A stretch of 64,000 nt of DNA from Planifilum fulgidum (GCF_900113175.1 NZ_FOOK01000010.1:1-64000); one strand, 5' to 3'. Positions 8,254-16,357 are shown, counted from the stretch's first letter. Numbers and translations are program-made. The notes: a model not told the origin generated them from the letters alone.

Positions 8254-9426
8254 TCAATAGTTGACCGCCTTGTAGGCGTTGATCCGCCCTTTGCTCCAAT
8301 AGGTTCCCGTTCCGGAAATCCGATCGGCGGTGTTTTCGATGGCCGCCCGGATTTGCGATGCGCTGCGTCCCTGGGCGTCCAGAAGCCCGGCCAGTCCCGC
8401 CACGTGGGGCGTTGCCATCGAGGTGCCGGACAGGCTGGCATAGCTGCTGCCCCTGTAGGTGGAGACGATGTTCACCCCCGGAGCGGCGACATCCACCCAG
8501 CTGCTGCCGTAGTTTGAGAAGGACGCCTTGTTGTCGTTGCTGTCGGTGGCGGCCACGGCGATGGCGTTGCTGTAGTACGCCGGGTACGTGGGAAGAGACG
8601 TGCCGTTGTTACCGGCGGCGGCCACCACCACAACCCCCTTGTTCCATGCGTAGTCCACGGCGTTTTTCAGGGTGGTGGCACCGACCGAAGCGCCCAGACT
8701 GAGGCTGATCACGTCGGCGCCGCTGTCGGCGGCGTGGATGATCCCGTTGGCCACATCATCCAGGGTGCCGGATCCGCTGTTGTTCAACACCCGAACGGCA
8801 TAGATGGTGGCGTTGGGGGCCATGCCGGCAATCCCCCGGCCGTTGTTGGTGACGGCGGCGGCGATTCCGGCGCAGTGCGTTCCGTGTCCGTTGCCGTCAT
8901 AGGGATCCCAGTCGTCATCCACAAAGTCGTAACCCCGGACGACTTTTCCGGCCAAGTCGGGATGGTCATATTGAACTCCCGTGTCGATGATGGCGATCCA
9001 GGTGTCGCTGCTGCTCCTGGTGACATCCCATGCGGCGGGCGCTTGGACCTTCTGGGGTCCCCACTGCTGGCTGGAGAAATAGGTGTCGTTGGGGATCCAC
9101 TGGATCCTGTAGATATAGTTGGGCTCCGCATACTCGACGTTGGGATTCTTCTCGTATTCCTTGACCGCTTGCTCCACGGATTTGCCTTCGACCTTCACGA
9201 CGTCGAAGCCGAGCTTCGTGTTGCGGGAGAGGAGCTTTGCCTCTTCACCCTGGTGCACGGTTTTCATCGCGCTGGCAGATGTGCCCTTTTTGAACTTGAC
9301 AATTACCTGGTCGGGGGCGTAATCGGGCTTGTCCGCCTGAACGGCCGATTCGGCGCCTGCGGCTTGGGGCTGAATCAGGACGACAGCCAGCACCAGCGAG
9401 GCGACGATCGCCAACAGTCGCTTCAT
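8254..9426 (-). CDS. Secreted subtilisin-like serine protease, thermitase type
   Basis: A 390-residue prepro-protease. It has a signal peptide (residues 1 to about 25, KRLLAIVASLVLAVVL core) and an I9-type propeptide ending near residue 105. The mature S8 domain has catalytic Asp-148 (AIIDTGV), His-181 (GHGTHCAG) and Ser-336 (SGTSMATPHVAG). Segments such as NDTYFSSQQWGPQKVQAP, AAVTNNGRGIAG and SGTGTYWSKGRINAYKAV are very close to Thermoactinomyces vulgaris thermitase. It should be a calcium-stabilised thermostable extracellular protease. The start at 9426 follows GAGGAGG by nine bases; an upstream ATG at 9462 lies in the leader hairpin region. Confidence 0.93.
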   Translation of the reverse strand: MKRLLAIVASLVLAVVLIQPQAAGAESAVQADKPDYAPDQVIVKFKKGTSASAMKTVHQGEEAKLLSRNTKLGFDVVKVEGKSVEQAVKEYEKNPNVEYAEPNYIYRIQWIPNDTYFSSQQWGPQKVQAPAAWDVTRSSSDTWIAIIDTGVQYDHPDLAGKVVRGYDFVDDDWDPYDGNGHGTHCAGIAAAVTNNGRGIAGMAPNATIYAVRVLNNSGSGTLDDVANGIIHAADSGADVISLSLGASVGATTLKNAVDYAWNKGVVVVAAAGNNGTSLPTYPAYYSNAIAVAATDSNDNKASFSNYGSSWVDVAAPGVNIVSTYRGSSYASLSGTSMATPHVAGLAGLLDAQGRSASQIRAAIENTADRISGTGTYWSKGRINAYKAVNY

Positions 9427-9458
9427 GGGGCATGACCTCCTCTGAAGAGTGGGGTTTA

Positions 9459-9482
9459 TCATTCACCCCGGAGGGGGAATGA
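9459..9482 (-). promoter_or_regulatory. Leader hairpin upstream of the thermitase gene
   Basis: TCATTC and CCCC pair with GGGG and GAATGA across a small loop, 33-56 bases upstream of the protease start codon. It would form in the 5' leader of the mRNA and might stabilise it, as 5' hairpins do for other secreted protease transcripts. Confidence 0.3.
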
Positions 9483-10636
9483 CCGGAAGGCGCATGGTTT
9501 TCCTGCGACGGATGGGGATCCTGGCGGGACCGCGCTGTCGTTTCCTGAAGGGATGGCGGGGCGGGCTGGCAGGGGGACTGTTGGTGCGTGGAATCGACGG
9601 GAGAGACGGTGAAAGCGAATCAAGAGCAAGAGGTTGGATTATCGGTTGTTTGATGGGTGTCGGGATGGAAATCTATAAATATCAGAATCAAATTCCAATA
9701 ATCATTTTAATATAGCGTCAAGTAAAAATCAACAATAAATACAGAATATTTATCGTGATCTTGCTGTAAAGCGTTAAAATAGAAAAGCTTCCGTTTTCGA
9801 GAATTTTATTCTGCCGCATTGCCGCGGGAAATGGGGGATCTGTAGATTTTAGAAAGTGACTGGGTTTTTGTGAAACAACGGTGAAATCCTTTGGCTGAGA
9901 AAAAACGGATTTTTTTCGTTTGTGAAAAAATCCGAGGGCGAAGGGGGATTCGCCGCAAAGTTTGCAGGAGCCGGCGGCTTCTGGGAGGTTATCCGGACAG
10001 GAGGGCGACCGCACCTTTTCGGCGCGATGGAAGGTGGATCGGGAAGGACAGATTCCCGCCTCTTTGACGGAAAACTCCGAAGCCGCTTTGCCGGCAGCGG
10101 GACGGTTTGCATGCCCCTTTTCGGGGGTTCCATCCGGATGCACGCCGTCAAAGTCCCGACGATGAGGGAACTTACTTAAGCAAAACGCGTTTTTTCCCCG
10201 CCTACGGCTTGCAGGCGGTGGTGAAGCCGTTGGAAGGGAAGACCCCGTCATCGCGCCCGTCCAAGTTGTCGGCGTGCCGTTCGTTCTGGATCGAGGGAAA
10301 GGCGCGGTCCGCAGGCAAGGCGGAGGAATGACCGCTTTTCGGTTCTTCGCCGGGCGGACGGCCACCGATTCATAACCCCGCCATCCCTCGACAAGGAGGG
10401 CGGTGAAACGGACGGTGGGCTGACGATCAAAATCTGCTACAGCAGTTTCAGGTTTTCGGGGTGGCGTGCGGATCTTCGGTTTCCCCCCGTCTTTCCTTGG
10501 TTTTGGGGCGATTGGATTTGACATTGGTTGTTCAACAAATGCGCTCCTCAATTTGACACAATTCACAGGCGGGTTTGTTGGTGCCTTTACCATGGAGAAG
10601 GCGGCAGGCCGAGAGGAGGGGGATGGGCGGGAGGTG
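9483..10636. other. Intergenic stretch with AT-rich part and one perfect hairpin
   Basis: About 1.1 kb without a convincing gene. Bases 9650-9940 are clearly AT-richer than the neighbours. CGGATTTTTT at 9906-9915 pairs perfectly with AAAAAATCCG at 9925-9934. It could terminate transcription in either direction. A long open frame on the minus strand through this region is Arg/Pro/Ser-rich and has no motif, so it is judged spurious. Confidence 0.4.
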
Positions 10637-10996
10637 ATGGGGGTGTCGATTCGCCCGATTCGCATTCGCCTGCGCGCCGTGCCGATGGGGGACGATCTCG
10701 CCCTGTTGATCAGCGGCGGGCGGGAGCATATCGGAGCGGTGGCCACGGCGTATCGGGAAGGCGACGGAGTCAAGGTGGAAACGCACGTCCTTCCGGGGCA
10801 CCGGGAGGGGGAGTTGGCGGCGGAGACGGCCCGCCTGGCGGCCTTATCCCTGAACTGCACCGTTACCGTGGCCATGGGGATTCATCAGGACGAGGCGACG
10901 AGGGAGGAAATCGACCACATCGTCGGGACGGTGCGCCGGCTGGTGGAAAAGGAGCTGGGGCGCAGGGGATTTAGGGACGCGGAAAGCCGTTCATGA
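10637..10996 (+). CDS. LpdD-like (prenylated-flavin chaperone-type) small protein
   Basis: About 119 residues. The pattern LLISGGREHIGAVATAY, then HVLPGHREGELAAETARLAAL, then VTVAMGIHQDEATREEIDHI matches small proteins grouped with LpdD, the accessory subunit of UbiD-type decarboxylases in lactobacilli. No UbiD or UbiX gene is visible in the window, so the partner is unknown. ATG 10637 and GTG 10643 are both possible starts; GGGAGGTG is best spaced for the GTG. It is the leftmost gene of the oxygen-response cluster. Family membership is recalled from motif pattern and function is inference. Confidence 0.6.
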   Translation: MGVSIRPIRIRLRAVPMGDDLALLISGGREHIGAVATAYREGDGVKVETHVLPGHREGELAAETARLAALSLNCTVTVAMGIHQDEATREEIDHIVGTVRRLVEKELGRRGFRDAESRS

Positions 10997-11066
10997 CGAC
11001 CGGGCAAGCGGTGCCGGTTTTTCCCGGAGAAAAGGCGGGCCGTCCTTTTCGAACCCGGCGGATTTG

Positions 11067-11109
11067 TGTGATGTCCGTCACGTTTTTGAAGGTGCCTCCT
11101 TCCTAAAAT
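11067..11109 (+). promoter_or_regulatory. Fnr-type site and class II promoter of the hemerythrin gene
   Basis: The palindrome TGTGA-TGTCCG-TCACG spans 11067-11082. The -10 hexamer TAAAAT lies at 11104-11109, its first base 29.5 bp from the palindrome centre. That puts the site at about -41.5 relative to the predicted start, the class II position for Crp/Fnr activators. An AAGGAGGG ribosome site and the ATG follow. Confidence 0.7.
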
Positions 11110-11138
11110 AAAGGCAAACGGACAAGGAGGGAAGGGTG

Positions 11139-11684
11139 ATGGACATCGGACCCGGCTGCGGGATGACGGGGTTCGCCGGCGCTTCCGGTCCCCTCTGCAC
11201 AGGTTTGGAACGGTTGAAGGGAGAACATCCGCCGCTATTGAAGCGGATGGAGGAGTTGGCGGAATCGGCGCGGGGGATTGCCGCGGATGCCGGAGGCGGA
11301 AGGTGGAAGGAGGCCCTGCGCTTCCTGGAGGAAAAGGTTCGCTCCTTCACGGCCGATTTGGATCTCCACTCAAGGCGGGAGGAAGAGGTTCTCTTTCCGA
11401 TGATGGCCCAATATATCGGACGGGAGACGGGACCCATCGCGGTGATGGAGTACGAACACGAACAAGCCAAGGCACGCCTGTCCGCGTTCCTCTCCGAAGT
11501 GGAGCGGCTTGACGGTTCCGCCGGGGCGGGGGACGCCCGGAGGATCGCCGGCGAGGTGGAGGCGGCCGTGCGGATTTTAATGGATCATTTTATGAAGGAG
11601 GAAAACGTGCTCTTTCCGATGGCGGAGCGCATCCTGTCCGAGGCGGAAAAGGAAGAGCTGATGGAGAGGATTCAGGCGATTTGA
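11139..11684 (+). CDS. Hemerythrin HHE-domain protein
   Basis: About 181 residues of helical protein with metal-ligand motifs in order: LKGEHPPLL near the start, HSRREEEVLFPMM, EYEHEQAK, then DHFMKEENVLFPMAE. These match a four-helix di-iron hemerythrin-like domain. Such proteins bind oxygen or nitric oxide or help repair iron-sulphur clusters under nitrosative stress. The short Cys-containing N-terminus (GPGCGMTG) precedes the fold. Its promoter carries an Fnr-type site in activating position, so induction on oxygen loss is predicted. A GTG directly before the ATG at 11139 is also possible. Confidence 0.85.
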   Translation: MDIGPGCGMTGFAGASGPLCTGLERLKGEHPPLLKRMEELAESARGIAADAGGGRWKEALRFLEEKVRSFTADLDLHSRREEEVLFPMMAQYIGRETGPIAVMEYEHEQAKARLSAFLSEVERLDGSAGAGDARRIAGEVEAAVRILMDHFMKEENVLFPMAERILSEAEKEELMERIQAI

Positions 11685-11690
11685 CCGAAA

Positions 11691-11726
11691 GCAGGCGGCG
11701 CATCCCGCCGGGGGTGCGCCGCCTGC
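11691..11726. terminator. Stem-loop between convergent hemerythrin and fnr genes
   Basis: A 12-bp perfect stem, GCAGGCGGCGCA with TGCGCCGCCTGC, around a 12-base loop. There is little T-tract on either side, so termination strength is uncertain, but the position between two convergent genes fits a bidirectional terminator. Confidence 0.55.
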
Positions 11727-11740
11727 CATTGACGGGGCAG

Positions 11741-12448
11741 TCAGAGGACGCACACGTTGCCGGGGCAGCGGCCGTCACAGTGGCAAAACTCTCGGAGTCG
11801 GTTTAAATCGTGGATGATCAGCCTGCCGGACCGCATGCTGAGGATGTTTTCCCTTTTCATCCTGCTCAGCATGCGGTTGACGCTTTCCCGGGTGGCGCCG
11901 ATGAAGTTGGCGAGATCCTGATTGGTCAGCCGCGTGGGGATCAGGATGCCCTCCTCGGTCTCTCTGCCGCAGGTGTTGCAGAGGCGGATCAGGGTGGAAG
12001 CGAGCGCCCCGGTTTTGCCGTACACCAGAAGATCGCGCACCTTGGTTTCCAGTATCCGCTGGTTGACGGAGAGCCATTGGATGAACCGGAGGGCCAAATC
12101 GGGGTGGCGGAGCATCAGCGCCTCCAGCTCTTCCTTGCGAATGACGCCGAGGAGCGCATCCGTCAAGGTGACGGCGTTGCTCCACTGAAAGGGGGGCGAG
12201 AGTGTGCAGGGGTCGCCGACCATGTCGCCGGCGTACTTGAGGGAGAGGGCGATTTCCTCCCCGCTTTCGGTGTTGTTGAAAATCTTGACGATCCCCTCGT
12301 GGATGAAGTAGAGGTAATCGGCCTGTTCCTTGTCCTGGAACAGATTGGTGCCGCTTTGCACCCTCTTGGGGGTCATCAGGGAACTCAGCCGCTTCAGCTG
12401 CTCCGGTTGGAAATAGTCGACAAACCGACGGGCGGACAGAGCGGTCAT
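11741..12448 (-). CDS. fnr: Fnr-type oxygen-sensing regulator with C-terminal Fe-S cysteines
   Basis: 235 residues: an N-terminal cyclic-nucleotide-like effector domain, a long dimer helix, then a helix-turn-helix (TNQDLANFIGATRESVNRMLSRM). The C-terminus carries Cys-222, 224, 228 and 233 in FCHCDGRCPGNVCVL. B. subtilis Fnr likewise binds its [4Fe-4S] cluster through C-terminal cysteines, unlike E. coli FNR with N-terminal cysteines. An Asp at 139 in KVRDLL may match the Asp reported as fourth ligand there. The start at 12448 follows GAGAGGAGGG. It is the likely reader of the three TGTGA-N6-TCAC-type palindromes in this cluster. Confidence 0.85.
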   Translation of the reverse strand: MTALSARRFVDYFQPEQLKRLSSLMTPKRVQSGTNLFQDKEQADYLYFIHEGIVKIFNNTESGEEIALSLKYAGDMVGDPCTLSPPFQWSNAVTLTDALLGVIRKEELEALMLRHPDLALRFIQWLSVNQRILETKVRDLLVYGKTGALASTLIRLCNTCGRETEEGILIPTRLTNQDLANFIGATRESVNRMLSRMKRENILSMRSGRLIIHDLNRLREFCHCDGRCPGNVCVL

Positions 12449-12508
12449 GTGGAACCCTCCTCTCCGGCATTTTGCGCGTGGAGAAATTTGATGAAGGTTT
12501 TGCGAAAC

Positions 12509-12551
12509 TGTGATATTTGTCACGATCAAGGAACAGGTCCTGGGGTACGAT
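12509..12551 (+). promoter_or_regulatory. Fnr-type site and class II promoter of the YwiC-like gene
   Basis: TGTGA-TATTTG-TCACG at 12509-12524 with -10 TACGAT at 12546-12551. The centre-to--10 distance is again 29.5 bp. The site also lies 60-75 bp upstream of the divergent fnr start codon, so fnr may be autoregulated, though no good -10 is seen at the matching distance on that side. Confidence 0.65.
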
Positions 12552-12609
12552 GGGAAACAGAACGGACCCTGCGGCACGGCGAATGCACATTTTGGGGACT
12601 GGGGGTTTT

Positions 12610-13350
12610 ATGATGAAACCGATTCTTCCGAGGGAACACGGCGGATGGGCCATGGTATCCGTTCCCTTTCTTCTGGGCATGTTCGTGGGTGGGCCCCAGT
12701 GGATGCATCTCCCGCTGTTTTTCGGTTGGTTGTTGTTTTACTTGGCGGCCTACCCCTTCCGCCTGGCGCTGATGCGGCGGAAAGATCGGCGGGACTTTGT
12801 CCGCTGGGCGCTGATTTATTGGGCTCTGGGGATGGTTTTTCTGATTCCCCCGCTCGTCTCGGAGCCGTCGCTGCTCTGGGCGGGGCCCGTGTTGGTCGCG
12901 CTGTTTTGCGTCAACGGGTGGTATGCGTCCCGGCGCAACGAGCGTTCCTTCATCAACGACCTGTGCGCCATTCTCGCCTTTTCGGTCGGCGGCGCGGCTT
13001 CCTATGTGGTCGGGGCGGGGACGTGGGACGCCATGACTCTCTGGGTCGCGGTGACGTGTGTCCTGTACTTTTTGGGGAGCGTCTTTTTTGTCAAGTCGGT
13101 GTTTCGGGAGCGCAAGAACGCGGGTTGGTTGAACGCCTCAAAGGGTTACCACCTGTCGCTTTTGATCTTTGCGGCCCTCCTGGAACCCTGGTTTGTCCTT
13201 CCCTATGCTTTCCCGACCGTCAGGGCCTTTGCGTGGGGCGGCAAAGCGATCCGGCCGGTCAAGGCGGGAGTCATCGAAATCGTCGGCTCCGTCCTTTTCC
13301 TCGCGTTTTCCGTCATCGCCTTTTTCGCCACTCGTCCGCCCACGATTTGA
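12610..13350 (+). CDS. ywiC: YwiC-like membrane protein
   Basis: About 246 residues with seven or eight hydrophobic helices. It begins with the family signature LPREHGGWAMVSVPFL, and NGWYASRRNERSFINDL lies mid-protein. YwiC in B. subtilis is encoded beside fnr and the nitrate respiration genes and its role is unknown. The start at 12610 (or 12613) lies about 50 bp after the predicted transcription start; a longer frame beginning at 12517 would start inside the Fnr site and is rejected. The 3' end overlaps the convergent Crp/Fnr gene by 38 bp. Confidence 0.8.
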   Translation: MMKPILPREHGGWAMVSVPFLLGMFVGGPQWMHLPLFFGWLLFYLAAYPFRLALMRRKDRRDFVRWALIYWALGMVFLIPPLVSEPSLLWAGPVLVALFCVNGWYASRRNERSFINDLCAILAFSVGGAASYVVGAGTWDAMTLWVAVTCVLYFLGSVFFVKSVFRERKNAGWLNASKGYHLSLLIFAALLEPWFVLPYAFPTVRAFAWGGKAIRPVKAGVIEIVGSVLFLAFSVIAFFATRPPTI

Positions 13351-14020
13351 GGGCTTCCACATCCTTGAGAACGATAAGGTTTCGGTTCATCTCCAACACG
13401 CCGCGGCGGCGAAGGTCGTTGAGCATGCGGTTGACGCTCTCGCGGGTGGTTCCCGCCATGGCGGCCAGATCCTGGTGCGTGACGGGAAGATGAAGCACCA
13501 CCGCCCCGTCCCGGTCGGTTCCGTGGGCTTCGGCCAGACGCAGGAGGATGGAGCAGATGCGGTGGCGCACATCCTGAAAGGTGAGTTCCTGCAGCTTTTC
13601 CTGCAGTTCGCGGATTTTCGCCCCCATAACCCGCAGCACCTTCACCGCGATGGTGGGCGTGGACAGCAAAAGTTGCTCGAAGGAATGAATGGGAATCGCG
13701 AAAACGCGGGTGGGTTTGACGGTTTCGGCGTTGGCGGGGTAGGGACTCTGGTCGAAGAAGCCCGTGTGGGGAAACATGTCCCCCTTCGTCAGCAGGGAGA
13801 CGATCTGTTCGTTTCCGTTGGCATCCACCTTGAAGGCCTTGACGAGTCCGTCGACGATGAAGTAGACGGCTTCGCGCGGGCTTCCCTCCGCGAAGATGAG
13901 GTTTTTTTTCGGAAAGGAGCGCGGGATGGCGATGGCGGCGATCCGCTTCAGTTCCTCGTCGGTAAGGTCGCGAAACAGCGGCACGTTCCGGAGAAGAGGG
14001 ATCAGTTGAGACACGTCCAT
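13313..14020 (-). CDS. Second Crp/Fnr-family regulator, without cluster cysteines
   Basis: 235 residues with an effector domain (PLFRDLTDEELKRIA; EAVYFIVDGLVKAFKV) and a C-terminal helix-turn-helix (THQDLAAMAGTTRESVNRML). There is no cysteine set at either end, so it should not carry an Fe-S cluster. It may sense another signal or act downstream of Fnr. The ATG at 14020 follows CGGGGTG. Its promoter carries a TATGA-N6-TCACA palindrome in class II position on the minus strand, suggesting activation by the first Fnr. It overlaps the 3' end of the convergent YwiC-like gene. Confidence 0.85.
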   Translation of the reverse strand: MDVSQLIPLLRNVPLFRDLTDEELKRIAAIAIPRSFPKKNLIFAEGSPREAVYFIVDGLVKAFKVDANGNEQIVSLLTKGDMFPHTGFFDQSPYPANAETVKPTRVFAIPIHSFEQLLLSTPTIAVKVLRVMGAKIRELQEKLQELTFQDVRHRICSILLRLAEAHGTDRDGAVVLHLPVTHQDLAAMAGTTRESVNRMLNDLRRRGVLEMNRNLIVLKDVEALKSWADEWRKRR

Positions 14021-14117
14021 CACCCCGATGAAACAGATTTGGGCAGGGGGCAACGCTCGGCGTCGAAGGATTTTGGCTGAAGGGCAGATGTCCGTTCATG
14101 GCGAGGTGCTTGGTTTC

Positions 14118-14187
14118 ATTGTACCCCAACCCTCCGGGGGAGAGTGTGACGAACTTCATACCGCATTTCCAAAGACTTTGTTACGTT
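14118..14187. promoter_or_regulatory. Divergent Fnr-type promoter region
   Basis: The palindrome TGTGA-CGAACT-TCATA at 14145-14160 is centred at 14152.5. On the minus strand, -10 TACAAT (14123 to 14118) begins exactly 29.5 bp from the centre and serves the Crp/Fnr gene. On the plus strand the same distance gives TACGTT at 14182-14187, a weaker -10 that could serve the radical SAM gene. Confidence 0.6.
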
Positions 14188-14247
14188 GTGAACAAACAGG
14201 GTTTTCTTGCCGCGGCGCCGTTATCCCTTTAAAGGAGGAAGCCGTTG

Positions 14248-15342
14248 ATGGATTTTCAGCAATCCCCCTTTTTGGTCATTTGGGAAGTGACCCGTGCCTG
14301 CGCCCTCAAATGCCTTCACTGCCGGGCGGAGGCGCAATATCGCCGCGATCCCCGCGAGCTGACGACGGAAGAGGGGAAAGCCCTGATCCGGGAAATTCGC
14401 GATTTGGGCGCTCCCTTGCTGGTCTTCACCGGCGGCGATCCGCTGATGCGGGAGGACCTCTTTGAGCTGGCCGAATACGCCAAAGGACAAGGACTGATCG
14501 TTTCGCTCACGCCCAGCGCCACTCCGCGGGTGACGGAGAAGGCGATGCGCCGGGCCATGGAGGTGGGGCTCGACCGGTGGGCCTTCAGTCTCGACGGATC
14601 GACAGCGGCGATCCATGACGCTTTCCGCGGCACCTCCGGGTCCTACGATTTGACCATGCGCGCCATCGGCATGTTGCGCAAACTGGGGATGCCGCTGCAG
14701 ATCAACACCACCGTCAGCCGGTACAATCTCGCCGATCTGCCCAACATCGCCCGTTTGCTCGAAGGAATGGGCATCGTGCTTTGGAGCGTTTTTTTCCTCG
14801 TGCCCACCGGCCGCGGCAAGGCGGATGACATGATCACCGCCGACGAGCATGAGCGGGTTTTCCACTGGCTGGCCGATCTTTCCGAGCGCGTTTCCTTCGA
14901 CATCAAGACGACGGAGGCTCCCCCCTACCGCCGGGTGGTGATGCAGCGGGGAAAAGGCCAAGTTTTCGGAGCATCCGACGTTCCCCCGTGGGCGGCGGGG
15001 CGTCAGCGGCAACTGCGGGCGCCGCGCGCCGTCAACGACGGCAATGGATTCGCCTTCGTTTCCCACATCGGCGACGTGTATCCCAGCGGTTTTTTGCCGA
15101 TCGCCTGCGGGAACGTGCGGGAGCGCTCCCTATCGGAGATCTATCGGAAGCACCCGACCTTTGTCGCCCTGCGCGACCCGGAGCGGCTGAAGGGGAAATG
15201 CGGGGTGTGCGAGTTCCGTTTCGTCTGCGGAGGCTCCCGGGCCCGTGCCTACGCCGTGACCGGCGATCCCCTGGAAAGCGATCCGACATGCGCCTATGTG
15301 CCCCGGCGATGGTCGCGGCGGGCGGCGGTGGATTCCCCCTGA
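14248..15342 (+). CDS. Radical SAM/SPASM protein (NirJ/haem-maturation-like)
   Basis: 364 residues. The radical SAM cluster is Cys-18/22/25 in TRACALKCLHCRAEA. The barrel follows with VFTGGDPLMREDLFEL and FSLDGSTAAIHDAFRG. A C-terminal SPASM-type segment holds CGVCEFRFVCGGSRARAYA and a last Cys in DPTCAY. Proteins of this build include the NirJ/AhbD haem d1 and haem synthesis enzymes and peptide-maturation enzymes. No precursor peptide gene lies next to it. Its place beside Fnr-type regulators suggests a role in anaerobic or low-oxygen metabolism. AAAGGAGG precedes the ATG; substrate unknown. Confidence 0.75.
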   Translation: MDFQQSPFLVIWEVTRACALKCLHCRAEAQYRRDPRELTTEEGKALIREIRDLGAPLLVFTGGDPLMREDLFELAEYAKGQGLIVSLTPSATPRVTEKAMRRAMEVGLDRWAFSLDGSTAAIHDAFRGTSGSYDLTMRAIGMLRKLGMPLQINTTVSRYNLADLPNIARLLEGMGIVLWSVFFLVPTGRGKADDMITADEHERVFHWLADLSERVSFDIKTTEAPPYRRVVMQRGKGQVFGASDVPPWAAGRQRQLRAPRAVNDGNGFAFVSHIGDVYPSGFLPIACGNVRERSLSEIYRKHPTFVALRDPERLKGKCGVCEFRFVCGGSRARAYAVTGDPLESDPTCAYVPRRWSRRAAVDSP

Positions 15343-15511
15343 ACAACCTCCTCTGCCTGTGCCGTCATGCCGGGTGCGGGGCCGACCGCGTTCCGCCGAG
15401 GCCGATCGGGGCCTCGTTTCGGGCGGAGGCCGGTTTCCGATCGCCATCCTGGCGGGGACGGGGTGAGGGCATTCTTGATGAACGCCTGGAAGAAAGACCT
15501 TTGGCATCAGA

Positions 15512-15537
15512 AAACCCGGCCGTGAACGGCCGGGTTT
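15512..15537 (-). terminator. Terminator of clpP
   Basis: AAACCCGGCCGT pairs with ACGGCCGGGTTT around two bases. On the minus strand it ends in TTTT. It lies 20 bp past the clpP stop and also between the convergent radical SAM gene and clpP. Confidence 0.75.
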
Positions 15538-15556
15538 GGAGCGCCATCCAGGGTGA

Positions 15557-16153
15557 TCACGGGCGCTTCGGGGGATGGTCGAGCACCTTGTCGATGATTC
15601 CGTATTCCTTGGCTTCCTCGGCGGTCATGAAATAATCGCGGTCCGTGTCCTTTTCGATTTTTTCCAGCGGCTGGCCGGTGTGTTCGGACAGCAGCCTGTT
15701 CAGTCGATCCCGCAGCCGAAGGATCCGCTTGGCCCGGATCTCGATGTCCGTGGCCTGTCCCTCCGCCCCGCCCAGGGGCTGGTGAATCATCACTTCGCTG
15801 TTGGGAAGGGCAAAGCGTTTTCCCTTGGCACCTGCGGAGAGCAGGAAGGCCCCCATGGAAGCGGCCAAACCGACGCAGATGGTTTGCACGTCGGGTTTGA
15901 CATGTTGCATCGTGTCGTAGATGGCCATGCCCGCGCTGATGGATCCGCCGGGGGAGTTGATGTACAGATAGATGTCCTTGTTCGGATCTTCGGCGGCCAA
16001 AAAGAGGAGCTGGGCAACCACGAGGTTGGCCACCTGGTCGTTGATGGGGGTGCCCAAGAGAATGATCCGGTCCTTGAGAAGACGGGAGTAGATATCGTAG
16101 GATCGTTCGCCGCGACTGGTTTGTTCAATGACGATGGGAATCAGTGTAGACAT
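15557..16153 (-). CDS. clpP: ATP-dependent Clp protease proteolytic subunit
   Basis: 198 residues, standard size. The catalytic triad is Ser-99 ([11 protein letters not shown]), His-124 ([11 protein letters not shown]) and Asp-173 (DTDRDYFM). ClpP forms the tetradecameric chamber that degrades proteins delivered by ClpX/ClpC. The start at 16153 follows GGAGGAAG; the in-frame extension upstream to 16192 is not needed. A CtsR-like operator overlaps its promoter, consistent with heat-stress control in Bacillota. Confidence 0.96.
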   Translation of the reverse strand: MSTLIPIVIEQTSRGERSYDIYSRLLKDRIILLGTPINDQVANLVVAQLLFLAAEDPNKDIYLYINSPGGSISAGMAIYDTMQHVKPDVQTICVGLAASMGAFLLSAGAKGKRFALPNSEVMIHQPLGGAEGQATDIEIRAKRILRLRDRLNRLLSEHTGQPLEKIEKDTDRDYFMTAEEAKEYGIIDKVLDHPPKRP

Positions 16154-16281
16154 GGGTTGCTTCCTCCTTGGGGTGAAGTGAGGCTGAGACAAACCCTGCG
16201 CGTAAGGGGATGCCCTTCGCCCGCCCCGTCCGGGGCGTCGATCGGGTAGCTTTTTTCCCGCTTTGTCATCGCCTCACTATC

Positions 16282-16312
16282 ATCATATCGCTAAAGATCA
16301 AAAAAGGTCAAG
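16282..16312 (-). promoter_or_regulatory. clpP promoter with CtsR-like operator
   Basis: On the minus strand TTGACC, an 18-bp spacer and TATGAT. Overlapping the -35, the plus strand reads GATCAAA-AAA-GGTCAAG (16296-16312). This is close to the CtsR heptad repeat RGTCAAA-NAN-RGTCAAA, with one mismatch in each half. ctsR is not in the window. Confidence 0.6.
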
Positions 16313-16337
16313 ATTCAATGAAACAAAAAGACAAGCG

Positions 16338-16357
16338 GCAGCCGATCGATCGGCTGC
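16338..16357 (-). terminator. Terminator after tRNA-Arg
   Basis: A perfect palindromic stem GCAGCCGATCGATCGGCTGC, followed on the minus strand by CGCTTGTCTTTTTG. It lies 16 bp past the tRNA 3' end. Confidence 0.6.

Noticed and set aside
9718-10875. Long minus-strand open frame of 385 codons
   Set aside because: Low-complexity Arg/Pro/Ser composition, no ribosome site and no motif; it runs antisense to the better-supported LpdD-like gene and into AT-rich DNA.
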